A DNA stretch of 12,756 nt from Patescibacteria group bacterium (GCA_030917665.1 JAUPUH010000022.1:1-12756), one strand, 5' to 3'; positions 1-7,258 are shown, counted from the first letter of the stretch. Notes: generated by a model from the letters alone, not told the origin. Numbers and translations are program-made.

Positions 1-1
1 A

Positions 2-64
2 TATGCAGCACGAGTGAAGCAGATGATTGAGGCCCTTCACGAACTTTTCAAAAACGCATCATGA
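2..64 (+). CDS. C-terminal tail of an upstream gene (partial)
   Basis: Reading from base 2, twenty codons are open and end in TGA at 62-64; the peptide ends in a short helix-like stretch (VKQMIEALHELFKNAS). The stop overlaps the ATG of the next gene as ATGA at 61-64, the same junction used repeatedly downstream, which is the main reason to believe this is a real gene end. The amphipathic C-terminal helix would suit a glycosyltransferase, as expected in this locus, but twenty residues are too few to assign a family. The gene starts outside the window. Confidence 0.6.
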   Translation, partial: YAARVKQMIEALHELFKNAS

Positions 65-921
65 AAAACAAACTAAAAAAACTATACAAAAGTATAAACA
101 CTCTCCGCGGAAAAGGCAGAGCCTTCATCTACTTGAAATCAGGAAAAAAACCATGGTCCCGGGGTTACAATGAATTCAAATGGAAAATGATCAAGACGGT
201 AATCTCTGATCCGAAGGTACTTGAAGTATTTAAAACTGGAAAAGCATTGCCCGAGAAATACTGCTTTGGACTTGATGAGCGAGTCATAGAATTTCCATGG
301 CTCATTTCTCAAATGCCAGATCGGCCAATCGACATCCTTGATGCTGGATCGACACTTAATCACGAAATCATACTCGATCACCCTGTTTTCAAGAATAAAA
401 AAATAACTATCGCAAATATCGTCCCAGAGCATAATTGTTTTTACAATAGAGGAATCTCATATATTTTGTCCGATATTCGAAAGATGCCGTTTAAGGGCGA
501 TCTTTTCGACATGATCACCTGCATTTCAACTCTTGAGCATGTCGGCATGGACAATACCATTATCTACAGCAAAGAAAACAAGTACCAGGAAAATAATAAG
601 TGGCTCTATATGGAAGCAGTCGAAGAACTTATGAGAGTGCTTAAGTCTGGAGGAAAACTTCTTATCACAGTTCCCTTCGGAGTTTATGAGAATCATAGGT
701 TCTTCCAGCAGTTCGATCATGAGATGGTCAAGAAGATTTCAGACAAGTTCCCAAGTCAGGTAAATGAAACATACTTCAAGTACGGCGAGGGCTGGCAGAA
801 AGCAGATCTAAAGGCTGCAGCGGATAGTCACTACTTCGACATACATACCAACAAGAATATCCGCGAGGATCGACTTGCTGCAGCGCAGGCCGTTGTGTGC
901 TTAGAAATAACCAAAAAATAA
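61..921 (+). CDS. Class I SAM-dependent methyltransferase with atypical motif I
   Basis: A 286-residue protein with a Rossmann-type methyltransferase core in the middle. Residues 92-101 (ILDAGSTLNH) sit where the SAM-binding motif I belongs, but the usual GxGxG is reduced to one Gly followed by Ser-Thr-Leu-Asn-His. D138 in the LSDIRKMPF segment, the STLEH stretch ending at H160 and LKSGGKLLITVPFG at 194-207 match later motifs of the Methyltransf_11 type. The first 80 residues are a basic, helix-rich extension. Its start overlaps the preceding stop by 4 bases, pointing to translational coupling, and the next gene begins one base after its stop. In a glycan locus it probably methylates a sugar or nucleotide sugar, but substrate and attacking atom cannot be read. 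There is no signal peptide, so it should be cytoplasmic. Confidence 0.8.
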   Translation: MKNKLKKLYKSINTLRGKGRAFIYLKSGKKPWSRGYNEFKWKMIKTVISDPKVLEVFKTGKALPEKYCFGLDERVIEFPWLISQMPDRPIDILDAGSTLNHEIILDHPVFKNKKITIANIVPEHNCFYNRGISYILSDIRKMPFKGDLFDMITCISTLEHVGMDNTIIYSKENKYQENNKWLYMEAVEELMRVLKSGGKLLITVPFGVYENHRFFQQFDHEMVKKISDKFPSQVNETYFKYGEGWQKADLKAAADSHYFDIHTNKNIREDRLAAAQAVVCLEITKK

Positions 922-922
922 T

Positions 923-1687
923 ATGAAACAATTCGCAAAATACGCACGCTATTACGATAGTATTTATAAGGACAAGGACTATAAAAAGGAAGCTGACTTT
1001 GTCGAGCAACTTCTCAAATCACAAGCAAAGGGTAAGATAAAAAATATCTTAAGTATTGGTTGTGGAACATGTATGCATGAGCTTATCTTAGAAAAGTCCG
1101 GGTATAAAATTACAGGTATAGACAGATCTGAAAAAATGGTTGCTCTTGGCAAGGAGAAGCTCAAAGAAGCTGGATCAAAAATCAAACTCCTCCAAGGAGA
1201 CACTTCAATGAAAAGTCTTGGCACAAAATTCGATGCAGTCGTGTCTCTTTTCAATGTTATCGGGTATCAAACAACAGTTGAGGCACTCGACACATATCTT
1301 GCTTTCAGCAATAAGCATCTGAAGAAAGGTGGGTTACTGGCATTTGATGCGTGGTATCAACCAGCAATAGTCCTTAGTCGTCCCCAAAACAAGGAGATCT
1401 CCGCAAAAGATGCTGAGGGTAATGAATTTTTTAGAAAAACAACATCCGTTCTTGATATCAAAAAATCAGTGCTCCATATACGTTTTGAGATTCAAACAGA
1501 AAACAATGGCACAAGAACAACTCACGCTGATGAATCACATTACATGACGTTCTTCACCATGAAGGAGCTCGAAATTGCTGCACAGAAAAATGGCTTTAAA
1601 CTTATCAAGTCTTGTCAGCCATTCGAAATCAAGAAGGATGTCTCTGAAGATAACTGGAACATGTGGGTTGTAATGCAGAAAATATAA
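923..1687 (+). CDS. SAM-dependent methyltransferase resembling TylM1/DesVI amino-sugar N-methyltransferases
   Basis: A 254-residue class I methyltransferase. Visible landmarks are the N-terminal ARYYDSIYKDKDYKKEA segment (8-24), motif I at 44-50 (SIGCGTC), the acidic end of strand 2 at D67 (GIDRSEKM), QGD at 91-93, FDAVVSLFNVIGY (103-115), LKKGGLLAFDAWYQP (133-147) and an HYMTFFTMKEL segment (206-216). From memory, the YYD.IY start, the IGY after strand 4, the W..P after strand 5 and the H-x-x-T-x-F-T segment follow the layout of TylM1/DesVI, which N-methylate nucleotide-linked amino-deoxysugars. An amino-sugar-forming aminotransferase lies three genes downstream, which makes that role plausible. 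Motif I is unusual: the expected D before the glycines is S44 and the third small residue is Cys50. A methyltransferase for another small molecule cannot be excluded. The following gene starts two bases after the stop. Confidence 0.78.
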   Translation: MKQFAKYARYYDSIYKDKDYKKEADFVEQLLKSQAKGKIKNILSIGCGTCMHELILEKSGYKITGIDRSEKMVALGKEKLKEAGSKIKLLQGDTSMKSLGTKFDAVVSLFNVIGYQTTVEALDTYLAFSNKHLKKGGLLAFDAWYQPAIVLSRPQNKEISAKDAEGNEFFRKTTSVLDIKKSVLHIRFEIQTENNGTRTTHADESHYMTFFTMKELEIAAQKNGFKLIKSCQPFEIKKDVSEDNWNMWVVMQKI

Positions 1688-1689
1688 AA

Positions 1690-2907
1690 ATGAAAATCGG
1701 CTTTTATTTCACAGCACAAAAGGAGAATGGCGGTATATACCAGTATACCCAAACCATCCTTAAAGGACTCGTTTCAACCAAGCATGAGATAACAGTATTC
1801 AATATGTCCAAGGATTTGGATGCTTCTGTTATTCCAGGGAAATTCAGAGTTGTTGAGTTGATTGGCAAGAAAAATCCTGAAATGAAAAAGCAGACGAGTG
1901 TTTCTGCACGAAGGAAAGTTGTTGAAATCATTGAAAATACTCTCATCAAGACGCATTTCTATTTCCTCTTGAATCGATTGAGGCTATGGAGGGCAAGGTC
2001 TCGCGCTCAAATAATCGATAAAGAAAAGATGGATTATGTATTCTTCCCCAACATCAGCGATGTCAGCGTTACAGTGAAAACTCCGACCATCATTTGTGTA
2101 CATGATTTACAACACAGAATCAGTCCTCATTTCCCTGAAGTAAGTAAAGATGGGCAGTTTAGCTGGAGAGAGCTTACCTCAAAAAGAACACTGGAAAGAG
2201 CTTCATTGGTAATAGCAGAATCAGAAGTTGGAAAAGAATATATTCAAGAGTTATATGGTACCGATCCAAAGATGATTCGCACCCTGCCCTACCTTCCACC
2301 AGATTACCTCCAGTTACAATCAACCGAAGCTCTTTCAAAAATCAAAACTGAACTCGAGCTTCCAGAAACATTTTTCTTTTACCCTGGGCAACTGTGGCCA
2401 CACAAGAATCATATCAACCTCATCAAAGCTCTGATTATTTTGAAAAATAAAGGGTTGAATCCTTCACTTGTACTTTCAGGAGCTCGAAAAGACAAATGGG
2501 GTATCTACGAAAAAGTAACAACAATGGTAAAAGAAAATGGGCTTGAAAACCAAGTCAAATATCTCGGCTATGTAGACAACCAGACAATTGGGGCGCTTTA
2601 CCAGCTTGCACTTGGACTTGTAATGCCAACATTCTTTGGGCCAAGCAATATCCCAATTCTCGAAGCATGGCAATTAAACTGTCCCGTCATCTATTCGAGC
2701 GTTCGAGGACTGAAGGAACAGGCCGGAGATGCTGCTCTTCTTTGTGATCCGAATAGTCCTGAGGAAATGGCCATGCAGATGGAAAAATTGTTGAAAGACA
2801 AGAGCTTGCGCGACACACTTGTTGCCAACGGGCGACGTAAACTTGATCAGTGGAAAGAATCGGACTTCTCTGATAGGATATCAGAATTCCTTAAAGAAAT
2901 ACGATGA
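1690..2907 (+). CDS. GT4-family glycosyltransferase (GPSNIPILEA type)
   Basis: A 405-residue GT-B fold enzyme, expected to move a sugar from a nucleotide donor to a growing glycan at the cytoplasmic membrane face. The N-terminal acceptor domain starts directly with strand 1 (MKIGFYF) and a glycine-containing loop (KENGGIYQY). The C-terminal donor domain shows the PGQLWPHKNH motif (232-241), with K239 in the usual phosphate-contacting position, and FFGPSNIPILEA (315-326). In this last motif the second Glu of the EX7E signature is present (E325) but the first is Gly317, as I recall from a GT4 subgroup with GPTNIP motifs. The ATG at 1690 is preferred over one at 1663, which would add nine unlikely residues and overlap the upstream gene. 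The stop overlaps the next ATG by 4 bases. Donor and linkage are unknown. Confidence 0.88.
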   Translation: MKIGFYFTAQKENGGIYQYTQTILKGLVSTKHEITVFNMSKDLDASVIPGKFRVVELIGKKNPEMKKQTSVSARRKVVEIIENTLIKTHFYFLLNRLRLWRARSRAQIIDKEKMDYVFFPNISDVSVTVKTPTIICVHDLQHRISPHFPEVSKDGQFSWRELTSKRTLERASLVIAESEVGKEYIQELYGTDPKMIRTLPYLPPDYLQLQSTEALSKIKTELELPETFFFYPGQLWPHKNHINLIKALIILKNKGLNPSLVLSGARKDKWGIYEKVTTMVKENGLENQVKYLGYVDNQTIGALYQLALGLVMPTFFGPSNIPILEAWQLNCPVIYSSVRGLKEQAGDAALLCDPNSPEEMAMQMEKLLKDKSLRDTLVANGRRKLDQWKESDFSDRISEFLKEIR

Positions 2908-3320
2908 AAACAAAAGCTTTTTCTAACATAATAAAAAAGAACGGCGAAGTGCTCGCCATAGTCTTTCAGAGCAAAAACCGTCCTGACGGGCTTTGTTTTC
3001 CAACTCCTTTAGACTACCCTCTCCAGATCGGTTGGCACACCCAGAAAGCACAAAGGACAGTACCTCTCCATAGGCACCCTGATTTGAAATACAACGTCGT
3101 AAACAGCCAAGAATTTCTCTACGTCGAAAAAGGAAAGGTTTCGGTCAAATTGACTGACAAAAACTGGAAATTGGTTAAAAAAATTAACCTTGAGAAAGGA
3201 GACAGCATTCTCATAACAGGAGGCGGGCATGAGGTGACAATCGGCAAAAATACGAGTATATTGGAAGTTAAGCAGGGGCCATATCCAGGAGACGCATATG
3301 CCAAAATCTACAAAAAATAA
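2904..3320 (+). CDS. Small cupin-fold protein, possible sugar isomerase/epimerase
   Basis: A 138-residue single-domain protein with a cupin signature: H56 and H58 (LHRH), then Q69/E70 followed after exactly six residues by G77 (EFLYVEKG), and H109 in an ITGGGHEV segment that fits the second cupin motif. The H-to-E spacing is longer than in the textbook motif. Small cupins in glycan loci include the FdtA/Tyl1a 3,4-ketoisomerases and RmlC-type epimerases, but I do not see enough of either signature to name it. Its position between a glycosyltransferase and the aminotransferase, with ATGA overlap upstream and a 23-base overlap downstream, ties it to sugar-nucleotide synthesis. It may bind a metal through the three histidines and E70. 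Function unassigned. Confidence 0.7.
   Translation: MKTKAFSNIIKKNGEVLAIVFQSKNRPDGLCFPTPLDYPLQIGWHTQKAQRTVPLHRHPDLKYNVVNSQEFLYVEKGKVSVKLTDKNWKLVKKINLEKGDSILITGGGHEVTIGKNTSILEVKQGPYPGDAYAKIYKK
3287..3292 (+). promoter_or_regulatory. Shine-Dalgarno sequence of the aminotransferase gene
   Basis: AGGAGA lies five bases before the ATG at 3298, inside the end of the cupin gene. It supports the 3298 start, which overlaps the cupin gene by 23 bases, and is the clearest ribosome-binding site in the window; most other starts have none. Confidence 0.7.
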
Positions 3321-4458
3321 ACAGATACCAGTAAACACGCCTGTGGTCTCTAAGGAGTCCGTATCTTTTCTCATGAAAGCAGCTAAGGCTGGATGGATTT
3401 CTTCGAGTGGACCGATGGTAAAGGAGTTCGAGGATTCTTTTGCAAAATTCGTCGGCATGAAATACGGAATCGCTGTTTCAAGCGGAACAGCAGCACTCCA
3501 CGGTGCATTGCTTTCACTGAACATTAAAAAGGGTGACGAAGTCATCGTACCCGCTTTTACTATGGCGGCGTGCTGGCTCTCGATTCTTTATGTCGGTGCG
3601 AAGCCTGTATTCGTAGACTGCGACCCTGAAACATACAATATCGATCCAAAAAAAATCGAGGAAAAAATAACTTCGAAAACAAAAGCTATAATGATCGTCC
3701 ATATCTATGGCCACCCTTGTGATATGGATTCGATTTCAAAAATCACAAAGAAGCACAAACTCTTTCTTATCGAAGACGCGGCGGAAGCTCATGGTGCTGA
3801 ATACAAAAAACAAAAATGCGGATCATTCGGAGACATCGCCTGCTTTAGCTTTTATGCAAACAAAATCATTGCAACCGGTGAGGGAGGAATGATACTCACC
3901 AACGATGAAGCACTCGCAAAAAAGGCTCGCAGATATCGTGACCTATGCCATTCAGAAGAAAAAAGATTCGTTCACGATGACATTGGATACAACTACCGTT
4001 TTACCAATCTTCAAGCAGCAGTAGGTCTCGGTGAGTTAAAAAACATCGGAAAGTATATTAAGAAGAAACTTGAGATAGCCAAGAAATACGACGCTGGATT
4101 AAAAAATATTGAGGGTTTAACACTACCCATTACAAAGCCTGGAAATTTGAATGTGTATTGGATGTACAGTATCGTCATTGATCCAGAGAAATTCCCTGTT
4201 AGTAAAGACAAATTGAGAACAATACTAGATGATGAGTATGGTATTGGGACGAGGGATTTCTTTTACGGACCACATGAACAGCCAGTATTAAAAGAGTTTC
4301 TTGGACAAGAGGGGTTTCCCATCACAGAACATATCGCACGTAATGGATTTTATCTTCCCTCTGGCCTTGCATTGACAACAAAAGAAATCGAGAGTGTCAT
4401 CAAGGCAGTCAAGGCGATTGCAGGAAAGAACCAAAAGAAAAACAAAAAAAATGAATAA
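3298..4458 (+). CDS. DegT/DnrJ/EryC1/StrS-family sugar aminotransferase, GDP-perosamine synthase-like
   Basis: A 386-residue PLP-dependent enzyme of normal family length. The N-terminal substrate segment AGWISSSGPMVKEFE (31-45), the SSGTAALH phosphate loop (61-68), the pyridine-binding Asp160 in LIEDAAEAHGA and the Schiff-base Lys189 in CFSFYANKIIATGEGGM are all intact, as is GYNYRFTNLQAAVG later on. The FSFYANK...TGEGGM block and the EDAAEAHG block are those I associate with GDP-perosamine synthases (Per/RfbE), which transfer an amino group from glutamate to C4 of GDP-4-keto-6-deoxymannose. The next gene makes exactly that substrate, which strongly supports this role. C3-aminotransferases belong to the same superfamily, so regiochemistry is inferred. 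The start is set by homology and by an AGGAGA site five bases upstream. No acetyltransferase follows. Confidence 0.88.
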   Translation: MPKSTKNKQIPVNTPVVSKESVSFLMKAAKAGWISSSGPMVKEFEDSFAKFVGMKYGIAVSSGTAALHGALLSLNIKKGDEVIVPAFTMAACWLSILYVGAKPVFVDCDPETYNIDPKKIEEKITSKTKAIMIVHIYGHPCDMDSISKITKKHKLFLIEDAAEAHGAEYKKQKCGSFGDIACFSFYANKIIATGEGGMILTNDEALAKKARRYRDLCHSEEKRFVHDDIGYNYRFTNLQAAVGLGELKNIGKYIKKKLEIAKKYDAGLKNIEGLTLPITKPGNLNVYWMYSIVIDPEKFPVSKDKLRTILDDEYGIGTRDFFYGPHEQPVLKEFLGQEGFPITEHIARNGFYLPSGLALTTKEIESVIKAVKAIAGKNQKKNKKNE

Positions 4459-4462
4459 GAAA

Positions 4463-5503
4463 ATGAAAACAGCTCTCATTATCGGTATTGCAGGACAAGA
4501 TGGATCATATCTTGCAGAATTTTTACTAAAGAAAGGATACAAGGTCCACGGAATCGTCAGGAGATCAAGCTATTTCAACAGGTCACGAATCGACCAAATG
4601 CTTTCGACTGACCCTACAATAAAAGACAGTCAGGTTGAGCTGCATTATGGAGATCTTTCTGATGCAGGGAACCTTTCTCATCTTATTGAAAAAATAAAGC
4701 CTGATGAGATATACAATCTTGGTGCACAAAGTCATGTCCAAATAAGCTTCGAGATACCCGAGTATACAGGAAACATTGATGCCCTCGGTGTATTGAGAGT
4801 CCTTGAAATTATTCGAGAAAAGAAAATGAATGCGAAATTCTATCAAGCCTCATCGAGCGAAATGTTTGGAAAGGCTCATGAAATCCCCCTTAAGGAAACT
4901 TCTCCTTTTTATCCCCGCTCCCCTTACGGCGTAGCGAAGGTCTATGGTTACTGGATAACAAAAAACTATCGCGAGAGCTACGATATATTCGCCTGCAACG
5001 GAATTCTCTTCAATCACGAATCTCCACGCCGAGGAGAAAATTTCGTGACAAGAAAAATCACCAAGGGCCTGGCGCAAATCAAACTTGGTAAGAAAGACGT
5101 ACTCTATCTCGGTAATCTTGATGCACAAAGGGATTGGGGCTATGCAAAGGACTATGTAGAAGGTATGTGGATGATGCTCCAGCAGGATAAACCTGACGAT
5201 TACGTACTCGCAACAAACGAATCCCATACTGTGAGAGAGTTCGTTGAGGAGGCATCAAAAGTTCTTGGTTTCGATATTGTATGGAAAGGTAAAGGTGTCG
5301 AAGAAAAAGGTATCGACAAGAAAACAGGTAAGGTCATCGTCGAAATTTCAGATTTTTATTTCAGACCAGCAGAGGTTGATGTACTGAAAGGAGACTATAG
5401 CAAAGCCAAGAAAAAACTCGGCTGGAAACCAAAGGTAAAGTTCAAGGAGCTTGTGAAGCTTATGGTGGAGTCTGACCTTGAAGAAGAAAAGAAACAATCA
5501 TGA
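4463..5503 (+). CDS. gmd: GDP-mannose 4,6-dehydratase
   Basis: A 346-residue extended short-chain dehydrogenase that converts GDP-mannose to GDP-4-keto-6-deoxymannose, the branch point to GDP-fucose, GDP-rhamnose and GDP-perosamine. The N terminus reads MKTALIIGIAGQDGSYLAEF, matching Gmd closely, including the G9..G11QDG cofactor loop. RRSSYFNRSRID (33-44) is the characteristic NADP-binding stretch. The catalytic set is S131, E133 (QASSSEMFG), Y155 and K159 (SPYGVAK), followed by LFNHESPRRGENFVTRK. The C-terminal FYFRPAEVD motif is also typical. ATG 4463, four bases after the aminotransferase stop, fits the family start. ATG 4451 would add four residues, and still earlier in-frame starts would add an unlikely basic extension inside the upstream gene. 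The stop overlaps the next ATG by 4 bases. No fucose or rhamnose synthase is seen, so its product most likely feeds the aminotransferase. Confidence 0.95.
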   Translation: MKTALIIGIAGQDGSYLAEFLLKKGYKVHGIVRRSSYFNRSRIDQMLSTDPTIKDSQVELHYGDLSDAGNLSHLIEKIKPDEIYNLGAQSHVQISFEIPEYTGNIDALGVLRVLEIIREKKMNAKFYQASSSEMFGKAHEIPLKETSPFYPRSPYGVAKVYGYWITKNYRESYDIFACNGILFNHESPRRGENFVTRKITKGLAQIKLGKKDVLYLGNLDAQRDWGYAKDYVEGMWMMLQQDKPDDYVLATNESHTVREFVEEASKVLGFDIVWKGKGVEEKGIDKKTGKVIVEISDFYFRPAEVDVLKGDYSKAKKKLGWKPKVKFKELVKLMVESDLEEEKKQS

Positions 5504-6159
5504 GTAAAATAAAAAATGGGTTCAAAAGAATAAGCAACGCAGTCGATCTCTTGAATAAAAAGAGCGCCGCCAAAAAGCGTTATTCTGCAACCCTCGGAAA
5601 ACCAATTCTTAAAGCATTTTTTAAGAACCACCGCTATGCTGCTCCTCTTGCACTTCTCGAAAAGATTAAGTTCATCAATAAAAAATTCCACCCGCTGAGC
5701 ATAGTTGAATTCGGCTCTGGTGCCACTACCCTTGCCATCAGTCGATCGATGGATCCGCACGCACACCTCATAACACTCGATGAAAGTCCGAAATTCCTGG
5801 ATGGGACCAGAAAAATGATCGAAGGCGAACATGCCATCACCTATGTTTATCCCTATGATGGGAAAAAAATGAATTACTCATATTTATCAAATTTTTCCCT
5901 TGATAAAGGAAAAATCAATCTCGTCGTGATTGATGGCCCAACCGGAAACAGATTCAGCGAAGAGGCTCTTCAGGTGCTCGACAAGGTGCTCGGACCTAAG
6001 AGTATTTGTGTGATTGATGACACCGACAGAGAGGATATTAACAAGAATGCTGAAGACATTGCTAAAAAGTGTGGGCTCGAGAAGCATGACTACCAAGGAA
6101 CCGTATATTTGAACCACCATTTCTCAATCCTTACTCCTCAAGGAATGGTTCTGGCTTAA
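5500..6159 (+). CDS. Class I methyltransferase-fold protein, substrate unknown
   Basis: A 219-residue protein whose first 60 residues are basic and helical and whose remainder looks like a SAM-binding Rossmann domain. Residues 68-78 (IVEFGSGATTL) fit motif I, with the acidic end of strand 2 at D94 (LITLDESPKFL). VVIDGPTGN (142-150) follows the strand 4 position and SICVIDDTDRED (168-179) strand 5, a layout reminiscent of Methyltransf_24-type proteins. It is the last gene of the plus-strand operon and starts inside the gmd stop (ATGA). Its own stop overlaps the stop of the convergent glycosyltransferase gene. A role in methylating a sugar of the glycan is inferred from context only. The acidic D146 and D173-D174 could also bind a metal, as in some O-methyltransferases. 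Confidence 0.65.
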   Translation: MSKIKNGFKRISNAVDLLNKKSAAKKRYSATLGKPILKAFFKNHRYAAPLALLEKIKFINKKFHPLSIVEFGSGATTLAISRSMDPHAHLITLDESPKFLDGTRKMIEGEHAITYVYPYDGKKMNYSYLSNFSLDKGKINLVVIDGPTGNRFSEEALQVLDKVLGPKSICVIDDTDREDINKNAEDIAKKCGLEKHDYQGTVYLNHHFSILTPQGMVLA

Positions 6160-7193
6160 ATAAGACTCTCGATTTTTTGTGCAATTTGCTTATAAGAAAA
6201 TCTTTCAACAAAAAGCTTTTGGGCATTTTCTGCAACCTTTTGAAGGGTGCCAGCATCTGAAGCAAGCTCTTTAATTATTTTTGCTAGTTCCTCACTGTTT
6301 TTCAGCGGAACGAAAAATACTGTAACCCTATTGTTAGCAATCTCCTTGATAGCGGGCGCCTCACCTGTTAAATACGGTATACCGAGAGCAAATGCCTCAA
6401 AGGCTTTATGGGGGATGGTACGATTGAGACGTGGGTTATCTTCAAATTGTCCAAGCATGATGTGAGCATCGAGCATTCTCTCGACAAGCTCTTCTTTAGA
6501 AAGCTTATGTGAAATGAACTCGACATTCTGAAGGTCTCGAGAGGCAATAAAATCTTGAACAGCCCTGAGGAAATACCCTGTACCAATGATTCTGAATCGT
6601 ATATCCTTATCAGATTTCAAAAGCTCAGCCGCTTCGAGCACAGTCATGATTCCCGATTCTGGCGTAAGGCTGCCTCTGAAAAGAACAAGAAAGTTTTCAG
6701 GCTTTTGTGGTGCTTGAAGAGGATTTCTTAAAAACATTCTTTCATCTGCACCTGTGTATACAATTTCATATTTTTCAGACTTACCAAATCTGTTTTCAAA
6801 AAAATCCTTCTGCTGACCAGACTCGAGCATTATTTTATCGGCGGACATAACCATAAACCTATCAATAAGAAGGCTTTTTATCTTTCTCATTAAAGACGGC
6901 GTATGTGAATTTACTTCAGCGTCATAGAGTGATCCTAGGGCATCAGCAATTACTTTTTTATCCGACAACAGCTTAGCAAAAGGCACAACGCTATGGCCTG
7001 GATAGCCCACGATCATAACATCATAATCCCCTTTCAAAGCCTTATACTTCTTCCATAATCTGAAGTATTTAGAAATTCCCCTCGAAGAATCCTGACACTC
7101 AACAATTGAATGTCCTGCACTCTTCAAGGCCTCAATATAGATTCTATTTCTCGAAAAATCCGAATTATAGATACCAAAATAACAGATCTTCAT
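6156..7193 (-). CDS. GT4-family glycosyltransferase
   Basis: A 345-residue GT-B enzyme read leftward. Strand 1 is MKICYFGIYN at the extreme N terminus; the ATG at 7193 is therefore preferred over one at 7220, which would add nine residues and swallow the likely promoter. The donor domain contains the LFRGSLTPESGI segment (171-182, the usual GR-L...KG region), a RIIGTGYF motif (201-208) and IPHKAFEAFALGIPYL (260-275). In the EX7E signature the second Glu is E266, while the first is replaced (R258), a common feature of the 'IP.K.FEA' GT4 subgroup. It stands alone between a convergent and a divergent neighbour, so it is a single-gene transcript, probably from the promoter at 7203-7231. Donor and acceptor unknown. 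Confidence 0.85.
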   Translation of the reverse strand: MKICYFGIYNSDFSRNRIYIEALKSAGHSIVECQDSSRGISKYFRLWKKYKALKGDYDVMIVGYPGHSVVPFAKLLSDKKVIADALGSLYDAEVNSHTPSLMRKIKSLLIDRFMVMSADKIMLESGQQKDFFENRFGKSEKYEIVYTGADERMFLRNPLQAPQKPENFLVLFRGSLTPESGIMTVLEAAELLKSDKDIRFRIIGTGYFLRAVQDFIASRDLQNVEFISHKLSKEELVERMLDAHIMLGQFEDNPRLNRTIPHKAFEAFALGIPYLTGEAPAIKEIANNRVTVFFVPLKNSEELAKIIKELASDAGTLQKVAENAQKLFVERFSYKQIAQKIESLI

Positions 7194-7202
7194 AACGTAG
7201 GT

Positions 7203-7231
7203 ACTATACCTAAATATCAATTGAGTGTCTA
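7203..7231 (-). promoter_or_regulatory. Predicted sigma70-type promoter for the leftward glycosyltransferase gene
   Basis: On the minus strand TAGACA (7231-7226) is followed after 17 bases by TATAGT (7208-7203). Each hexamer matches the consensus at five of six positions with optimal spacing. The expected start of transcription is near 7196, three bases before the ATG, so the mRNA would be almost leaderless. Its -35 box shares base 7226 with that of the opposite promoter. Confidence 0.5.
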
Positions 7232-7248
7232 TGTAAATATGCTATTAT
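7221..7248 (+). promoter_or_regulatory. Predicted extended -10 promoter for the rightward methyltransferase gene
   Basis: TTGAGT (7221-7226) is followed after 16 bases by TATTAT (7243-7248), preceded by TGC as in an extended -10 element. Transcription should start near 7255-7256, only about three bases before the ATG at 7259. An eight-base palindrome, TCAATTGA (7217-7224), overlaps the -35 box and could be an operator, although this is weak on its own. Confidence 0.5.
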
Positions 7249-7258
7249 AGGCATTACT

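Noticed and set aside
1663..1689. Upstream ATG for the first GT4 gene
   Set aside because: It adds nine residues before the strand 1 sequence MKIGFYF and overlaps the previous gene; the ATG at 1690 fits the family.
3009..3545. 178-codon open frame on the minus strand opposite the cupin and aminotransferase genes
   Set aside because: It lies opposite two well-supported genes, its product is Phe/Pro/Ser-rich with no recognisable motif, and it spans a gene junction. It is a shadow frame.
4394..4462. Earlier in-frame starts for gmd (4394 and 4451)
   Set aside because: The 4394 start adds a very basic extension encoded inside the aminotransferase gene. The 4451 start is possible but adds only four residues beyond the normal Gmd N terminus.
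4850..5227. 125-codon minus-strand frame inside gmd
   Set aside because: It is fully contained opposite the best-identified gene of the window and encodes no motif.
5395..5832. 145-codon minus-strand frame opposite the gmd/methyltransferase junction
   Set aside because: The product is Phe/Ser-rich and low in complexity, with no family features, and lies opposite genes with strong homology.
6160..6180. T-run (6173-6178) after the plus operon as an intrinsic terminator
   Set aside because: No hairpin stem precedes it on the plus strand; the T-run is coding sequence (Lys/Ile codons) of the opposite gene.
7194..7220. Earlier ATG (7220) for the leftward GT4 gene
   Set aside because: It adds nine residues before strand 1 and runs through the predicted -10 box of its own promoter.
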